Counted from the first letter of the stretch, positions 24,684 to 37,100 are shown. The stretch: 64,000 bases of DNA from Streptomyces bluensis (GCF_014650715.1 NZ_BMVM01000009.1:298017-362016), one strand, 5' to 3'. The notes: generated by a model from the letters alone, not told the origin. A program made the numbers and translations.

Positions 24684-26228
24684 ATGACAGACCAGCACCG
24701 GGCCGACGGCGCGAAGACGCCGGACGGCCCGTCCCCGGGGGACGCCCCGGAGAAGTCCACGTCGCCCCCGCCGCGCCGCACCCCGGGCGCCTCCGGCAGT
24801 GCGCCCGGCACCAGCCTCAGCGCGGCGAGCGTCGAGGAACACCTCACCGGCGGGACACCCGCCGACGATTCCGCCGACGATTCCGGTGCCGGTGCCAAGG
24901 GCCCCGGCAAGCCCGGCGGCAAGGCGGCGGGTACCGCCAAGAAGGCGGCGGCCGACGGTGGTTCGAAGGCCGCCGGAGCAGCCGCGGCGGTGGCGGCGGG
25001 TACGCCCGCCGGCACGCCGCAGGCGAGCGGCTCAGCGGCCACCGCGCAGCCGGATGCCACCGAGGCGCCGTCCGCCGGCCAGACGCCGGCGTCGGCATCG
25101 GCATCGGCATCGGCATCGGCATCGGCATCCGATGGGCAGCCGGACACCGTCGGCACGACCCCCGGCGCACGCCCCGTCTCACCCCGCCTCGGCCGCGGCC
25201 TCTTCCGGGGCCGCACCGCCGCCTCCGGCGACGAGCAGTCCGCGGAGAAGCCCGCCACCGGGCAACAGAGCGCCGGGGCCGGAGCGACCGCGGTCGCGGC
25301 GACCGTCGCCGCTCCGGGCGTGCGCAGGGGCGTCACCGCCGCCGCGGCCACCGCGGCGAACGGCGACCGGAAGGGCCCCGAAGGAGACAACGGTGCTCCG
25401 GGCCGGCCCAAGAAGCCCGCGCTGGCCGGGGCCGCCATGGCCGGGGCGGTGCTGATCGCCGTACCCCTGCTGATCATGGCGATCGGCTCGGACGACGACG
25501 AGGGCGCCAAGAAGAACGCGGCCGCGTCGAGTTCGGCCGACACCGTGCTGGACGACGAGAACGACGGCAAGGCCGGCGCGTTCATACCCGAGTCTCCCTC
25601 GCCCACGAAGACGAAGAGCGAGGAGAAGAAGGAGAAGGAGGCGAAGGAGCCCGCCAAGGCACCGGCGGCGCCCCCCGCGTCCGCGGCGGCGCCCAGCCCG
25701 GCGACCGAGAAGAAGACCTCGACCGCGCGCAAGAAGGCCGCCAGCAACCTGCCCTCGGTTCTGACCCGGGTGTTGATCAAGAACAACACCAACGGGACCT
25801 GCGCCGATATCCCCGGCTTCAGCAGCGGGCCCCCCGACGGACCGGTCCATCAGTCGACGTGCAACAGCAACACGGACGACAACCAGCTCTGGGACCTGGA
25901 GAAGCGGTACGAGAGCGCGGGTCCGGGTGGGGCCCCGCTCTTCCAGATCCGTAACGTCATGGACCGCATGTGCTTCGACCTGCCTGGCTACGGGGGCGCC
26001 GGACCCGCCACCAAGGTGACGGAGTTCCCGTGCAACGGCACGAAGGCCGACAACCAGCTCTGGTGGCTGGACCGGCAGTCCGACGGCAAGTACTGGATTC
26101 GCAACTTCGCCAGCAACAACATGTGCCTGGACTCGTACGAGACGGACAGCGAGAACCGCAACCTGATCATCTGGCACTGCACGCCGGAGAACCAGAACAA
26201 CCACGAGTGGATCTTCACGCGCAAGTGA
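24684..26228 (+). CDS. Membrane-anchored ricin-type lectin
   Basis: Protein of 514 residues; ATG 24684 follows AGGAGGAG at ideal spacing. Residues 1-240 are Ala/Gly/Pro/Lys low complexity, including a Ser-Ala repeat. Residues about 244-268 are the single membrane helix, with basic residues (RPKK) before it and acids (SDDDEG) after, so the C-terminus faces outside. A Lys/Glu-rich then Ala/Pro stalk spans 270-350. Residues about 358-514 are a ricin B-type beta-trefoil with three lobes, six cysteines spaced as lobe disulphides, and QxW-type signatures (DNQLW twice, NHEW once). It should bind sugars at the cell surface. It lies 150 bases after the BTAD gene, probably in one operon. Two strong hairpins follow. 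Confidence 0.88.
   Translation: MTDQHRADGAKTPDGPSPGDAPEKSTSPPPRRTPGASGSAPGTSLSAASVEEHLTGGTPADDSADDSGAGAKGPGKPGGKAAGTAKKAAADGGSKAAGAAAAVAAGTPAGTPQASGSAATAQPDATEAPSAGQTPASASASASASASASDGQPDTVGTTPGARPVSPRLGRGLFRGRTAASGDEQSAEKPATGQQSAGAGATAVAATVAAPGVRRGVTAAAATAANGDRKGPEGDNGAPGRPKKPALAGAAMAGAVLIAVPLLIMAIGSDDDEGAKKNAAASSSADTVLDDENDGKAGAFIPESPSPTKTKSEEKKEKEAKEPAKAPAAPPASAAAPSPATEKKTSTARKKAASNLPSVLTRVLIKNNTNGTCADIPGFSSGPPDGPVHQSTCNSNTDDNQLWDLEKRYESAGPGGAPLFQIRNVMDRMCFDLPGYGGAGPATKVTEFPCNGTKADNQLWWLDRQSDGKYWIRNFASNNMCLDSYETDSENRNLIIWHCTPENQNNHEWIFTRK
25089..25129 (+). repeat. 6-bp tandem repeat inside the lectin gene
   Basis: About six to seven copies of gcatcg encode alternating Ser-Ala in the cytoplasmic part of the lectin. 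In frame, so copy-number change would alter only length. Confidence 0.8.
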
Positions 26229-26253
26229 GTCCCCCGTGAACGCCCGCGCGGAC

Positions 26254-26274
26254 GCGGCCACATGACGTGGCCGC
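26254..26274 (+). terminator. Hairpin after lectin gene
   Basis: GCGGCCAC / GTGGCCGC, perfect 8-bp arms with loop atgac, 26 bases past the lectin stop. Confidence 0.65.
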
Positions 26275-26294
26275 CCGCGCTCCCGTCAGACGCC

Positions 26295-26336
26295 GACGGG
26301 GCGGCCCCCCGCACTGCGCCAGGGGGCCGCCCCGTC
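26295..26336. terminator. 15-bp hairpin between convergent genes
   Basis: GACGGGGCGGCCCCC / GGGGGCCGCCCCGTC, perfect 15-bp arms with a 12-base loop, ending 4 bases before the stop of the minus-strand gene. A strong bidirectional terminator that insulates the lectin transcript from the giant-gene transcript. Confidence 0.8.
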
Positions 26337-26340
26337 CGTG

Positions 26341-27375
26341 TCAGGCGCCTTCGTCGTCCGCGCCGGGCCCGGACTCGGACGCGGACCCGGAACCTTCCTG
26401 CTGCGACGGCTTGCCGCTCGTCGTCTCTCTCCCCGTCCGCTTCCGCGGTGCGTCCCCCGCGGTCTCGGTCACCGGGCGCTCCGCAGCCGCTATCGGGCCC
26501 GGCGGTTCCTCGATCGACGAGATGTCCGGCAGATCCCTGGTGAGGGGCGGGAGACCGCCGGCCGGCGGCTGGGGTGCGGGCCACTCGGCGGACGGGTCCG
26601 GCTCGGGCCACTCCTCGGCGGCCTCCGCCTCGTACCGCTCCAGATCGGCGATGCCCGCCCGCAGCGCGCTCGGCGCGACGAGCTGTGCCACCGGGGCGGA
26701 GGAGCTGAGGAACAGCACCTCGCGGCCGTCGGGCAGCCGGTCGAGCAGGTCGGGCATGGTCATGATCTCGTGGGCGGGAAGCTTGTCATCTTCCAGCTCC
26801 GGCGAGTGGGAGAAGACGGGAACCGCGCGGGTGCCGTCGGGCGCGTCGGTGACGGCGAGTTCACCGCCGTCCTCGACGCACACGGCCACCTCGGCGTCCG
26901 CGAGCACCAGGGCGAACAGTTCCTCGGAGCCGTAGCCGGTGGCGACGAGCTGCACGGCGGCGTCCGCCGGGCTGACGGGGCGGGCCCAGCCGTAGGCGTC
27001 GGGCGAGGGCCGGTACTCGCTGTTCTCCTCCCACTCGACGATCTCGCCGTTCTCGTCGCTGCGCCAGCGGCCGAGCGACGCCCAGGAGGGCGGGGGCTCG
27101 CCCTCGGCGCCGTGCCAGTGCCGGTCGATGATGGACAGCCAGTGGTTGGGGGCGACCCTGGCCGCCGCGATGTAGTCCTCGGGGGGCTCCCTGAATCCCG
27201 GCTCGCCCCTGAGGACCGCGTTCGGGCCGCCCTGCACATCGCGGCCTTCCGCGCCCGCAGTGCCCGCAGTGCCCGCGGTGCCCGCACCGTCGGCCCGGCC
27301 CTCGGGCTGCTCGCGCTCGGCGCCGGTGGTGTCTTCGGGCTCGTCGCCCGTGCTTCCGGGGGAACTCGTACTCAT
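26341..27375 (-). CDS. Type VII secretion-associated protein family member
   Basis: Protein of 344 residues; ATG 27375 follows GGAG at 9 bases. Residues about 60-230 match the layout I know from proteins annotated in Streptomyces as 'type VII secretion system-associated protein': a helix around NHWLSIIDRHW, then a PPPSWASLGRWR segment, then NSEYRPSPDAYGWARP, then AAVQLVATGYG and an SseB-like beta strand set (VAVCVEDGG; AVPVFSHS). The C-terminal 100 residues are Pro/Glu/Ser-rich and probably disordered. It lies 133 bases downstream of the giant gene on the same strand, so it is likely co-transcribed and may help its export. The family call is from memory of the motif pattern. Confidence 0.75.
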   Translation of the reverse strand: MSTSSPGSTGDEPEDTTGAEREQPEGRADGAGTAGTAGTAGAEGRDVQGGPNAVLRGEPGFREPPEDYIAAARVAPNHWLSIIDRHWHGAEGEPPPSWASLGRWRSDENGEIVEWEENSEYRPSPDAYGWARPVSPADAAVQLVATGYGSEELFALVLADAEVAVCVEDGGELAVTDAPDGTRAVPVFSHSPELEDDKLPAHEIMTMPDLLDRLPDGREVLFLSSSAPVAQLVAPSALRAGIADLERYEAEAAEEWPEPDPSAEWPAPQPPAGGLPPLTRDLPDISSIEEPPGPIAAAERPVTETAGDAPRKRTGRETTSGKPSQQEGSGSASESGPGADDEGA

Positions 27376-27475
27376 GGGGCCATACTCCATCGTTCTGTCG
27401 TGTGCGGGAAACCGCCGGGGGGACGGGCGGGCGGTGCGTTCGGGCAGTCTGTCGGGCGGTCGGGCAGTTCGAGTC

Positions 27476-27540
27476 GGGCCGGTGCGGGCCGGTGCGGGTC
27501 AGGGCGGGTCAGGTCAGGGCAGGTGGGGTCAGGTCGGCCG
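27476..27540. repeat. G-rich direct repeats at the end of the giant gene
   Basis: Multiple copies of gggtcagg and gtgcgggcc run across the stop codon (27509-27511) of the giant gene and its 3' flank. G-tracts lie on the plus strand. Possibly slippage; a G-quadruplex role is only a thought. Confidence 0.5.
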
Positions 27541-28100
27541 AGCCGACGGGCCGGGGCGGCAGGCCGACGACGTAACGGTCCCCGTCGAGGACGAGGAGGA
27601 CGAGCGGGACGGGCGCGGTGGCGGCGACGCCCCCGGGCAGGCCGTAGCGGGTCACCTGTCCGTCCGGCGCCACCACGGCCACCTCGAAGCCGAGGACGCG
27701 CGCGGCGGTCGCCAGCAGCACGGCGCCCGGCGCCGTGTCGCCCTGGAGCCCGTACGAGGGGTCCCGCAGCAGCAGCCGCAGGCGCTGAGCGGGTGTCAGC
27801 TCGGCTTCCAGAATCGGCAGTTCACCGCCGAGCAAGGTCGCCTGCATCTGCTGCACGGCGCTCAACCGCACACCGATCGCCTCCAGCAGGGCCTGCGGGA
27901 CACTCCGGTTGCGGTCCAGCGGGGGCAGCGCCTCCTCGCCGACGCCGTCGTCGGTGACCTGCTGCGCCAGCCAGACGCGGAAGGCCTCGGAGGTGTCGGC
28001 GCCCGAGCCGTCCAGCGCTCCCGGGTTCGCGTCGCGGGCGGCGGTCAGGAGGGCGTCGGCGAGGGGGTCGGCGAGGGGATCGCCGTCCGTCGGCGCCTCG
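27509..28100 (-). other. C-terminal cap domain of the giant protein
   Basis: About 195 residues with a hydrophobic alpha/beta pattern at the end: LLATAARVLGFEVAVVAPDG, then VTRYG, then PLVLLVLDGDRYVVGL. The strand order recalls the C-terminal half of OTU-like peptidase folds found at the ends of large bacterial toxins, but I see no catalytic Cys and the usual HY is RY, so it would be an inactive relative at best. Tentative. Confidence 0.35.
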
Positions 28101-31100
28101 TGCAGCGTGAAGGCCGTGCCGTCGAGTGCCGCGGTGTCCGCTCCGGTCCGCAGATAGCCCTCCGGCTCTGCGGTGCGCTCGGGTCCGGTGGCGCCCGCGG
28201 GGTCCACGGGGTCCACCGGGCCCGCACCGTCCGCACCGTCCACGACATCCTTGACGTCCGCGAGATCGGTCAGATCGGCGAGATCAGCGAGATCGGCGAG
28301 ATCGGCGACATCCGTGTCGTCCGTGACATCCGTGACGTCCGCCTCACTCACGCTGTCAGGGACATCGGTGACGTCGGTGACATCCGTGAGGTCGGTGATG
28401 CGTCGTGACACGACGTCGTACGGCGGCTCGGCGTCGAGCGCCGCAGGACCGAAAGCTTCCGCCGTGAACGTCGCCGGAGCCCCCGGCGCCGACGGCGCAG
28501 CCGAGCCCGCCGGCGGCTGGGACGCGGGCGCGGGCACGTTCGAGGACAGGGATACGAGGGTCGCCGGCCTGCGCCAGCCCGTCTGCATCCAGTTCCCCGG
28601 CTGCCCGGTGGCCGGGTCGAGCCGGGCGACGATCCGCAGCGGACCGGAGGGGGCCGCCGGGGTCGTGGCGGACGGGAACGCTGAGGCCGGGACCAGCGTG
28701 AGGGGGCCGGTGTAGCTGAGGCTGTTCCGGCCGGTGTGGTTGGAGTAACGCTGCGGCGTGTTCGCCGACCCGGCGCCCAGGCCCGAACTCAGGAACGTCA
28801 CGGGCGTCTTGAGCTTGCTGTAGAACACCAGGGGAGCGAGGTTCACCAGCGCCAACAGCTCGGCGGGCGTCACCTGGACCCCCGACAGTCGGGGCAGATG
28901 CAGGACCGGCTCGCCGTTCGGACCGGTGTCGGTGGCGATCAGTGTGTGCTCGCCGGTGCCCTGGTCGATCAGCCAGGGCGGCCGGACCCACCGGACGACC
29001 GGCCCGGACGGTCCCGGCTGTTCCATGCCGAGTTGCGAGATGTCCACCCCGTGCGGCGCCGGTGTGCCGCTCCAGTTGTAGCCCTCGGCCTTTCCGCCGT
29101 GCCGAAGCTCGACGGCCGGTTCGAAGGCGCCCTTCGTCCGAAGATGCCAAGCGGCCAGCAGTTCGGGGGTGATCCCGGGCAGCCCCTCGTAGACCACCTG
29201 CGCGATCAGCAGGGTGAACTCCCACTCCGTCGCCTCGTTCCACGGGTCGCCCGCAGCCATGTGGAGGACCTTGCGGCCGTGTGTCTCCAGGTCCGCGCCC
29301 GACATCGAGGCGACCCATTCATGGGCACGCGCCAGCGCCCACAGGGCCCGCCCGAACTCCTTGGTGCGTACCGGCTGGGAGGAGCCGAGGTTCAGGACGC
29401 GCCGCGCCAGGTCGTCACCCTGGCTCCTGAACCTGTCCAGGGCGTAGCGCAGGTGCGGATCCTTGCTCACCTCGCTGAACTTGGCGTCCGGCTGCTGGGC
29501 TGTCAGCTGCTGCGCCCTCGCCAGCGCCTGCCAGTGGTCGTTGACGGACTGCAGGTTGCCGCCGTTGTCCTTGACGAGACCGCGCCACAGCTCCATCCGG
29601 AGCGGCGTGAACCGGAGCATGTCCGGGTCGTTGCGGCGCAGCCGCTCCACCGCGCCCATGCCCTTCATGGCCCACTCGTACCTGCCGCCCGGCACACCGC
29701 GGTCCTTCTCGATGTTCGTGCCGAACACGTTCCGCAGCGCCCGCGCCATGCGCAGCGCGGTGATGCGCTCCGCGGCCGGCGCGGGGCCGGGGCCCTGGTG
29801 CAGTTCGGCCATCCTGGCCAGCTCGTCCAGCTCGGGGCCCACAGGCTCGGGATGGTGCGTGACGGTCTTCCCCTGCATTCCGCTCGGCAGGTCGTACAGC
29901 AGGTAGCCGGTCTCGTCCAGCGCGGCCACCAGGGAGGAGCCGGTCACGTTCCGCCTGGTTCGCGTCGCGACGGCCTGGCTGAGCGACACGAACTCCAGCG
30001 GGTCGTTGACGAGGCGCGGCGGCAGATTGGCCGCGTGGCCCTGCCGGTCGGCCGCCGTGGCGCCGAAACAGACTTCCAGCTCCATGCCGTAGCCGGGCGG
30101 CAGTTCGGCCACCTCGCGCAGTCCGGCGATGTACTCCGCGCCGTCCTCGGCGGACAGCTTCACCGTACTGCCGTCGCGCAGGTGCAGCACCAGGACGCCC
30201 GGCAGCCCATGGGCCGCGTAGACGTACACGGCGCTGGTCGGGGGTTTCGCCGCCGAGGAGCGCTGGTGGTATCCGTCGGCCGTCTGGACCCAGTGCTCCA
30301 GTTTCTGCTTGGTGAGATACGTCCGCAGATGGCGCAGGCGATCGCGAGCTCCGTCGGCCGACATCCGGCCGAAGCGCTCATGGGTCTCGGAGACCAGGGC
30401 CCGGGTGTCGACGTCGCTGTCGCGGAACTTCCTTCCGTCGAGCGCCGTCCACTCGCGGTCGAAGGCGGGCGCGTTGACGGTCGGCGGGGCGAACGGGATC
30501 CAGTCACCGGCGGTTTTCTCGGGGTTGCCGGGATCGCTGTCGACCAGTGCCGGTACATACGCGTCCAGGTCGCTGTCGTACACCAGGCCGCCCTCGTCGC
30601 TGGGCGCCCACACGGTGCGGCCGAGCCGTGCGGCCACGACCCGCAGCAGGTCCAGGTACTGGGCGCCCGCGTAGGACAGGGCCAGGACCACCGGGGCGTC
30701 CTTGGGCAGCCGGGACAGTTCCGGGTCGTTCGCGAGCTTGTCGGCGAACTCCTCGTACGTCAGCTCCTGTCCGTCGTGGGTCCGCACCCGGTCTCCGGTG
30801 TGCTTCGCCCCGATCAGGTACGCGTTCGTGCCCCAGGGCGCGTTCGCGTCCCGCACCCGCTTGCGGGGCGCTTTCGGCGGGACCTCGTACACCACCGCCC
30901 GGTCGGCCAGCAGTGTGCCGATCGGCAGGCCCGTCCAGTTGCGGCCTCGTACGGCGCCGGTGGCGTCCCGCATCAGGGTCTGCGGTGCCAGCAGCGGGTC
31001 CGGCCACTGCGGGCCCTGGAGGGCGGCGGGGCCGGGGGTGTCGGGGCCGAACACGGTCGGCGCGGCGGCATCCGGTACGTCGGTGGGCTTGGAGGGGGCG

Positions 31101-34100
31101 GCGGGCGGGGCGATGAGGCCGGGGGTGGCCGGGGCCCGCCAGGCGGTCTCGACCCACGGTCCGGCGCCCTGTGTGGTTCCGTCGGGCAGGGTGAGGATCT
31201 GCAGGGGCCGGTCAGGGTGGATCTCGGCCACCTGAAGCCTGCCTTCGTAGCCCCAGCTCTGCCGACCGCTGAGGTCGGAGTACTTCTGCGTCAGCTGCCG
31301 ACCGGGGGCGGCCGTGCCCGATCCGAGGAAGAGCACGGGGAAGGTGGCGTCCTTGGTCAGGTGGGGTGCCATGGCCAGCAGCGCCAGGAGTTCGTCGTCG
31401 GGGACGGGAACCGCGCCGAGGCGGGGCAGGTGCAGCACATGGCCGCCGGACGGGTCGCTGTCCGTCCACACCAGGGCCGGTACCGCGCGTCCGGCGCCCG
31501 CCCAGGACGGTACGAACGACTGCGGTCGCTGCCCCTGCCGCACCCTGTGCACGGCCGACCAGTTCACCCCGTGCGGGGCGGGCTTGCCACCCCAGTTGTA
31601 GCCCACCACGCCCTGCCCGCTGGGCAGTTCCGTGGACGGGTCGAAGGCGCCGCCCTGCTTCAGGTGCAGGGCGCCGAGCACGGCGTCGCCGACACCGGCA
31701 CCGGTCGCCATGCCCCGCGCCACCAGCAGCCACAGATCTGTGGTGTGTTGCAGGGTCCACGGGGCGGTGGGGCCCAGGTGCAGCACCTTGCGGCCGAGCC
31801 GTTCCCGGTCCGACGGGGACTTCTGGCCGAGCCACCAGGCGGCACCGGCGTACGCCCAGAAGGCCTTGCCGCGCTGCCGCTCGCCCACCGGCGCGGAGGC
31901 GTCCAGGTCCAGTACGGACCTGACCGTGGCATCGCTGTTCGGTGCCGCCATCTGGCCGACGGCGAACTGGAGGGCCGGCAGCGGGGCGTCCGGGCGGAGC
32001 ACGGGCTCGTCGCGGTGGGCGCGGGCGTGGTCGAGTACGGCCAGGTAGGCGCCCAGGGGCGGGTCGGTGGCGCCGCCGGTCCGCTGGCGGGCGAGGAAGG
32101 TCCACATGCCCAGGCGGAACGGTGTGATCGCGCGCAGCGCCGGGTCGTTCGCGCGCCTGGACTCCAGCGCGCCGATCCCCGCCAGGACGCGCTCGTAGCG
32201 GCCGCCCTTCACGCCGCGGTCGGCCTCGATCTCGTTGCCGAACACGGACCGCAGCGCGCGCACCAGTTTCAGTGTGGTCTTCCGTACCTCCGGTGACGCC
32301 GGTCCGTTGCCGTCGTGCAGCCCTGCCGTCACCGCCAGCGTGTCCAGTTCGCTGTCCAGCGGCTCGGGGAGGTAGGTGACCCTGCGTCCGCGCTCGCCAC
32401 CGGGGGTGCTCATCTGTGTCAGGACCCCGTTGTCGACTCCCGAAGGCCGGGTGACGGCGGTGGTCGAGCGCCGGCTGACATTGGCGAGATGCTGTCCGAA
32501 CGGAACGTCCTCCAGCGGATCGTCGGCCACGGGCGCGGATTCGTTCAAGGTGGAGGGGCGCCGCGGATCACCGACCGACGCGCTCCAGCACACCTCCGCC
32601 TCGATGCCGTAGCCGTCGGGCAGCTCCCTCACTTCAGGGAGCCCGCCGACATACCGTGCGCCGTCCTCGGCGCTCAGCCACACCGTCCGTCCGTCGCGCA
32701 GGGCGAGCGCCAGCCCACCGGGCCTGCCGTGGCCGGCGAAGACGTAGACCGCGTTGGACGGGTTGACCGGCTCATAGCCGACCGGACGGAAGGAGCCGCC
32801 GGCCCGGACCAGATGGGCGAGGAACCGCGCCTCGGGGCGGGTGCGCATCTTCGGCTCCGCCTTCCGCCTGTCCTCGCGCGGAAGGGACATCCGGCCGAAC
32901 CGTTCATGGCCGCGGGAGATCAGTGGCCAGGTGTCGACGTCGCTGTCGCGGAACGTCGTCCCGTCCACCGCCGTCCACTCCCGGTCCTCGTACGGGGTGT
33001 CGGCGGCGGCCGGGTTGACGGTGGCCGGGTCGAAGGGCACCCAGTCGCCGATGCGCCGGTCGCCGTGGTCGACGAGCACGGGAACGTGGGCGTCCAGGGT
33101 GTCGTCGTAGTGCAGGCGCCCGTCGCCGCTGGGGGCCCAGACGGGGCGCCCGAGCCGGCGGCCGACGGCCCGCATCAGGTCCAGGTACTGGGTGGCGGCG
33201 TACGGGATCGCCAGGACCACCGCGGTGCTCGGGGGCAGTGCCGCCAGCTCCGGGTCGCTCGCCAGCTTCTCGGCGAACTCCTCGTAGGTGAGTTCCTCCC
33301 CGTCGCGGGTCCGTACCCGGCCGTCCCGGGCGAGGTCGGCGTCCACCACATAGGCGTCGCCCCAGGGCGCGTCCTGTTCGTCCAGAGTCGTCGGCCGCGC
33401 AGCCGAGTCCTGGACGCGGATCCTGCCGGGCAGGATCCGCCGGACCGGCTCGCTCGACCAGTTGCGGCCCCGCACCGCGCCGGAGGCGTCCCGCATCAGG
33501 GTCTCGGGCGTGAGCAGCGTGTCCACGGCAGGCTGGGGGGAGCCGGCGGCGGACGTGGTGAGGTGCGCCGTGGTCGGAGCGGGAGCCTGGGAGGGAGCGG
33601 GAGCCTGGGCGGGCTGCTGCGGGGTGGCCCGAGGCAGCCACCTCGTCAGGCGCCACCTCCCCTGCTGCTGGGTCCGGTCGGCGGTGATGCGCAGCGGGGC
33701 GTTCGGGGAGTGCTCCTCCATCTCGACGGGGCCGTTGTAACTCCATGCCCTCCGGCCGGTGTAGGTGGAGAACAGCTGCGTACGCGGGTGCCCTCCGGTC
33801 CCGAATCCGGACATCGGGAAGATCAGGGGACGGAAGACGGAGCCCTGGGTCAGGTGCGGACTGAGGTCGAGCAGTGCCCGCAGTTCCCCGTCGGGTATCG
33901 CCGTAGGGGGCCAGCCGGGCACGTGCATCACCACGTGGCCCTGGTCGTCGGTGTCGGTCCAGATCACCCAGGGCCGCTTGTCCCTGACGTTCGCCGTGTT
34001 GGTGCCCTGCGGCTTGTTCGTGTCTTTCCAGGGCGCCGGTGACGACGTGACGGCGGTCCCGTTCCCGCCGGGTACCCGCGCGTACACGTGGTCGGTGTCC

Positions 34101-37100
34101 ACACCGTGGGGAGCCGGCTCGCCGCTCCAGTTGTAGCCCTGGAACTCGTGACCGTCGGTGAGCCGGCTGGGCGGATCGAAGGCGCCGAGGGTCTTCCAGT
34201 GGAAGGCGGCCAGGGCATACCCGTCGGTGATGTCCAGCCCCGCCGCGTGAGCCTTGATCATCAAGGTGCCCAGGATCAGTTCCATCTGGTCGTTCCACGG
34301 GGCGGTGGAGGGCAGATGGAGGGCTCCTCGGCCCACGAGCTCCATCTCGGCCGGTGAGAGCTCGGCCGACACCTGGGCGGCGGCGACCGTCGCCCAGAAG
34401 ACGCGGGCGACGTCCCGAGGGCTCACCGGGTCCGTGTCCCGCAGGTCCAGCATGGTGCGCACCAGGAAGAGGTGGTCCCCGGCGAACGTGTTCAGGGCGT
34501 AGTCGAGACCGGCGTCACCCGCAACCGTGCTGAGGTGGGCACCGGGTTGCTGGGCCAGCTGCGCCTCGGCCACGTCCAGCACCCTCAGATAGGCCGCGTC
34601 GTCCGGAGGTGTGCCGGGGGAGTCCTGGGCCAGGATGGTCCACAGGTCCATGCGGAACGGGGTGAGCCGGCGCAGGGCCGGGTCGCCCGCCCGCAGGGTC
34701 TCCAGGGCGCCGATGCCCTTGAGGACCCGCTCGTACCTGCCGCCGGGCACCCCACGGTCGTCCTCGACACCGGTGCCGAACGCCTTCCGCAGGGCGCGGA
34801 CCAGACGGAGCGTCACCTCCCGTACCTCGGCCCGGTCCTGGTACAGGGCGGGGTTCAGGCCCGCGTCCAGGGCCAGCTGGTCCAGTTCCTCCGGCAGCGG
34901 CTCGGGACGGTGCCACGCCTTGGCTCCGGGCAGGCCTCCGGGCGTGTCCATCAGCGTGAAGCTGTCGTCGGTCAGCGCGTTGGCGAGGACGGACCCTTCG
35001 ACGTCCCGGCGGGTGAGGTTCGCCAGGTGCTGAGCGAGCGGGACGTCCTCCAGAGGATCGTCCACGGGGGGCGGCGCGGCATGGGCCTCCTGCCGGCGCT
35101 TCGGGTCGCCCGCCGAGGAGCTGTAGCAGACCTCCAGGCTCATCCTGTGGTCCTTCGGCAGCTCCCTGACCTCGCGCAGCCCGCCGATGTACCGCGCGCC
35201 GTCCTCCGCGCTCAGCACCACGGCCCTGCCGTTGCGCAGGCGCAGTGCCAGCCCGCCCGGGATGCCATGGGCGTAGTAGGTGTAGACCGCCGGGGCCGGC
35301 GCCGGCACGGTCTCGCTGCTGAGGTCCACATCGCCCTCGGCCGTGGCCACCGAGTGCTCGACCTGCCGCTTGGTGAAGTACGAACGCAGCAGACGTTCCC
35401 GCAGACGCCTGGAGTCCCCGATCGACATACGGCCGAACCGCTGGTGCCCGTCGCTGACGATGGGCCGGGTGTCGACGTCGCTGTCACGGAACCTCGTCCC
35501 GTCCGCCGCCGTCCACTCACGGTCCTCGTACGGGGCCTCCGTGGCCGGCGGGTCGAACGGCACCCAGTCGCCGACCGGCGTGCTCTTGTCCTCGGGGTCG
35601 GCGTCGAGCAGCGCGGGAACGTGGGCGTTCAGGGTGTCGTCGCGCACCAGACGCCCGTCGCCGCTGGGCGCCCAGACACGCCGCCGCAGCCGCCGGGCCA
35701 CCGCCCGCATCAGGTCCAGGTACTGGGCGCCCGCGTACGGGACCGCCAGCACGATCGCGGCGTGGGGCGGCAGCTTCGCCAGCTCCGGGTCCCTCGCGAG
35801 CCTTTCGGCGAACTCCTCGTAGGTCAGCTCCTGCCCGTCGTAGGTGCGTACGCCGCCCGGTATCGCGTCGCCGTCGACCACGTACGCGTTGTCGTCCCAG
35901 GGCGCGTCCCGCTCCGACACCAGCTTCGGATCGGGGTCCGAGGTGTCGTAGACCCGGATCTTGCCGGGCAGCAGCCGCTCGACCACCTCGCTCGACAGGT
36001 TGCGCCCGCGCACCGCACCGGCGGCATCCGTGGCCAGGGTCGACGGGTGCAGCAGCGGGTCCGGGGCCGGCTGGGCGGGGCCGGTGACGGGCGCCGTCGA
36101 GAGGCGGGTGGCCGTCAGGGCGTTGGCCGGAGCGTTCGGCGGGCGGTTCGAGGGGGCGTTCGACGCGGTGGTGGACTGCTGCCCGGCCGACGGGGCCTTC
36201 CACTGGGTCCGCCGCCACATCCCCAGCTTCCTGGCACGGTTGGCGGTGATGCGCAGCGGGGCGCCCGGGGACTCCTCCTCCAGGGCGAGGGGGCCGCTGT
36301 AGCTGAAGGCGTCGCGGCCGGTGCGGTGGGAGAAGGGCTGGGTCAGGCGGCGTCCGTCGAAGGGGGAACCGGAGGTCAGGAAGGCCACCGAGAGGGTGAG
36401 GGGCATCTGGGCCAGGACCGTGCTGAGGTCGAGCAGGGCCTGGAGTTCCTCGTCGGGTATCGGCGTCGGGGGCCGTCCGGGCAGGTTCATCACCACGCGG
36501 CCCTGGCTGTCCGAGCCGGTCCAGATCAGCAGCGTCCGCCGCTTCTTGTCCTTGCCCTTCCAGGGCGCGGTCGTCTCGGTGGTGAGCAGCTTGCCGCCCT
36601 GCCGTATCCGCGCGTACACACGGTCCGTGTCCACACCGTGGGGAGCCTGCTCACCGCTCCAGTTGTAGCCCTGGAGCAACTGGCCGTCGCTGAGCAGGTG
36701 GGGCGCCTTGAACGCGCCGAGCGACTGCCAGTGGAACGCGGCCAGCACATGCTCGTCGGTGATGTCCAGTCGGGCCGCGCGGGCCTGTGCCATCAGGTCG
36801 GCGAGTTCCAGCTCCCTGTGCTGGTCCCACGGGTCCGTGGACGACAGGTGCAGGACCCTGCGGCCCAGCCGCTCCCGGTCGCCGGGGGACAGCTCGGCGA
36901 GGATCTGGGCGGCGGCGGCCGTCGCCCAGAAGGCGCGGGCGATCTCCGGGCGGCCCACCGGGGTGGTGGCGGGCAGGCCCAGGGTGGTGCGCACCAGGGT
37001 GGCGTTGCCGCCGCCCGCGAACTGGTTCACGGCGTGGCCCAGCGCGTTGTCGTTGATCTCCGCGCTGAGGGCGGCGCCGGGCCGCTGCGCGACCGCGTCC

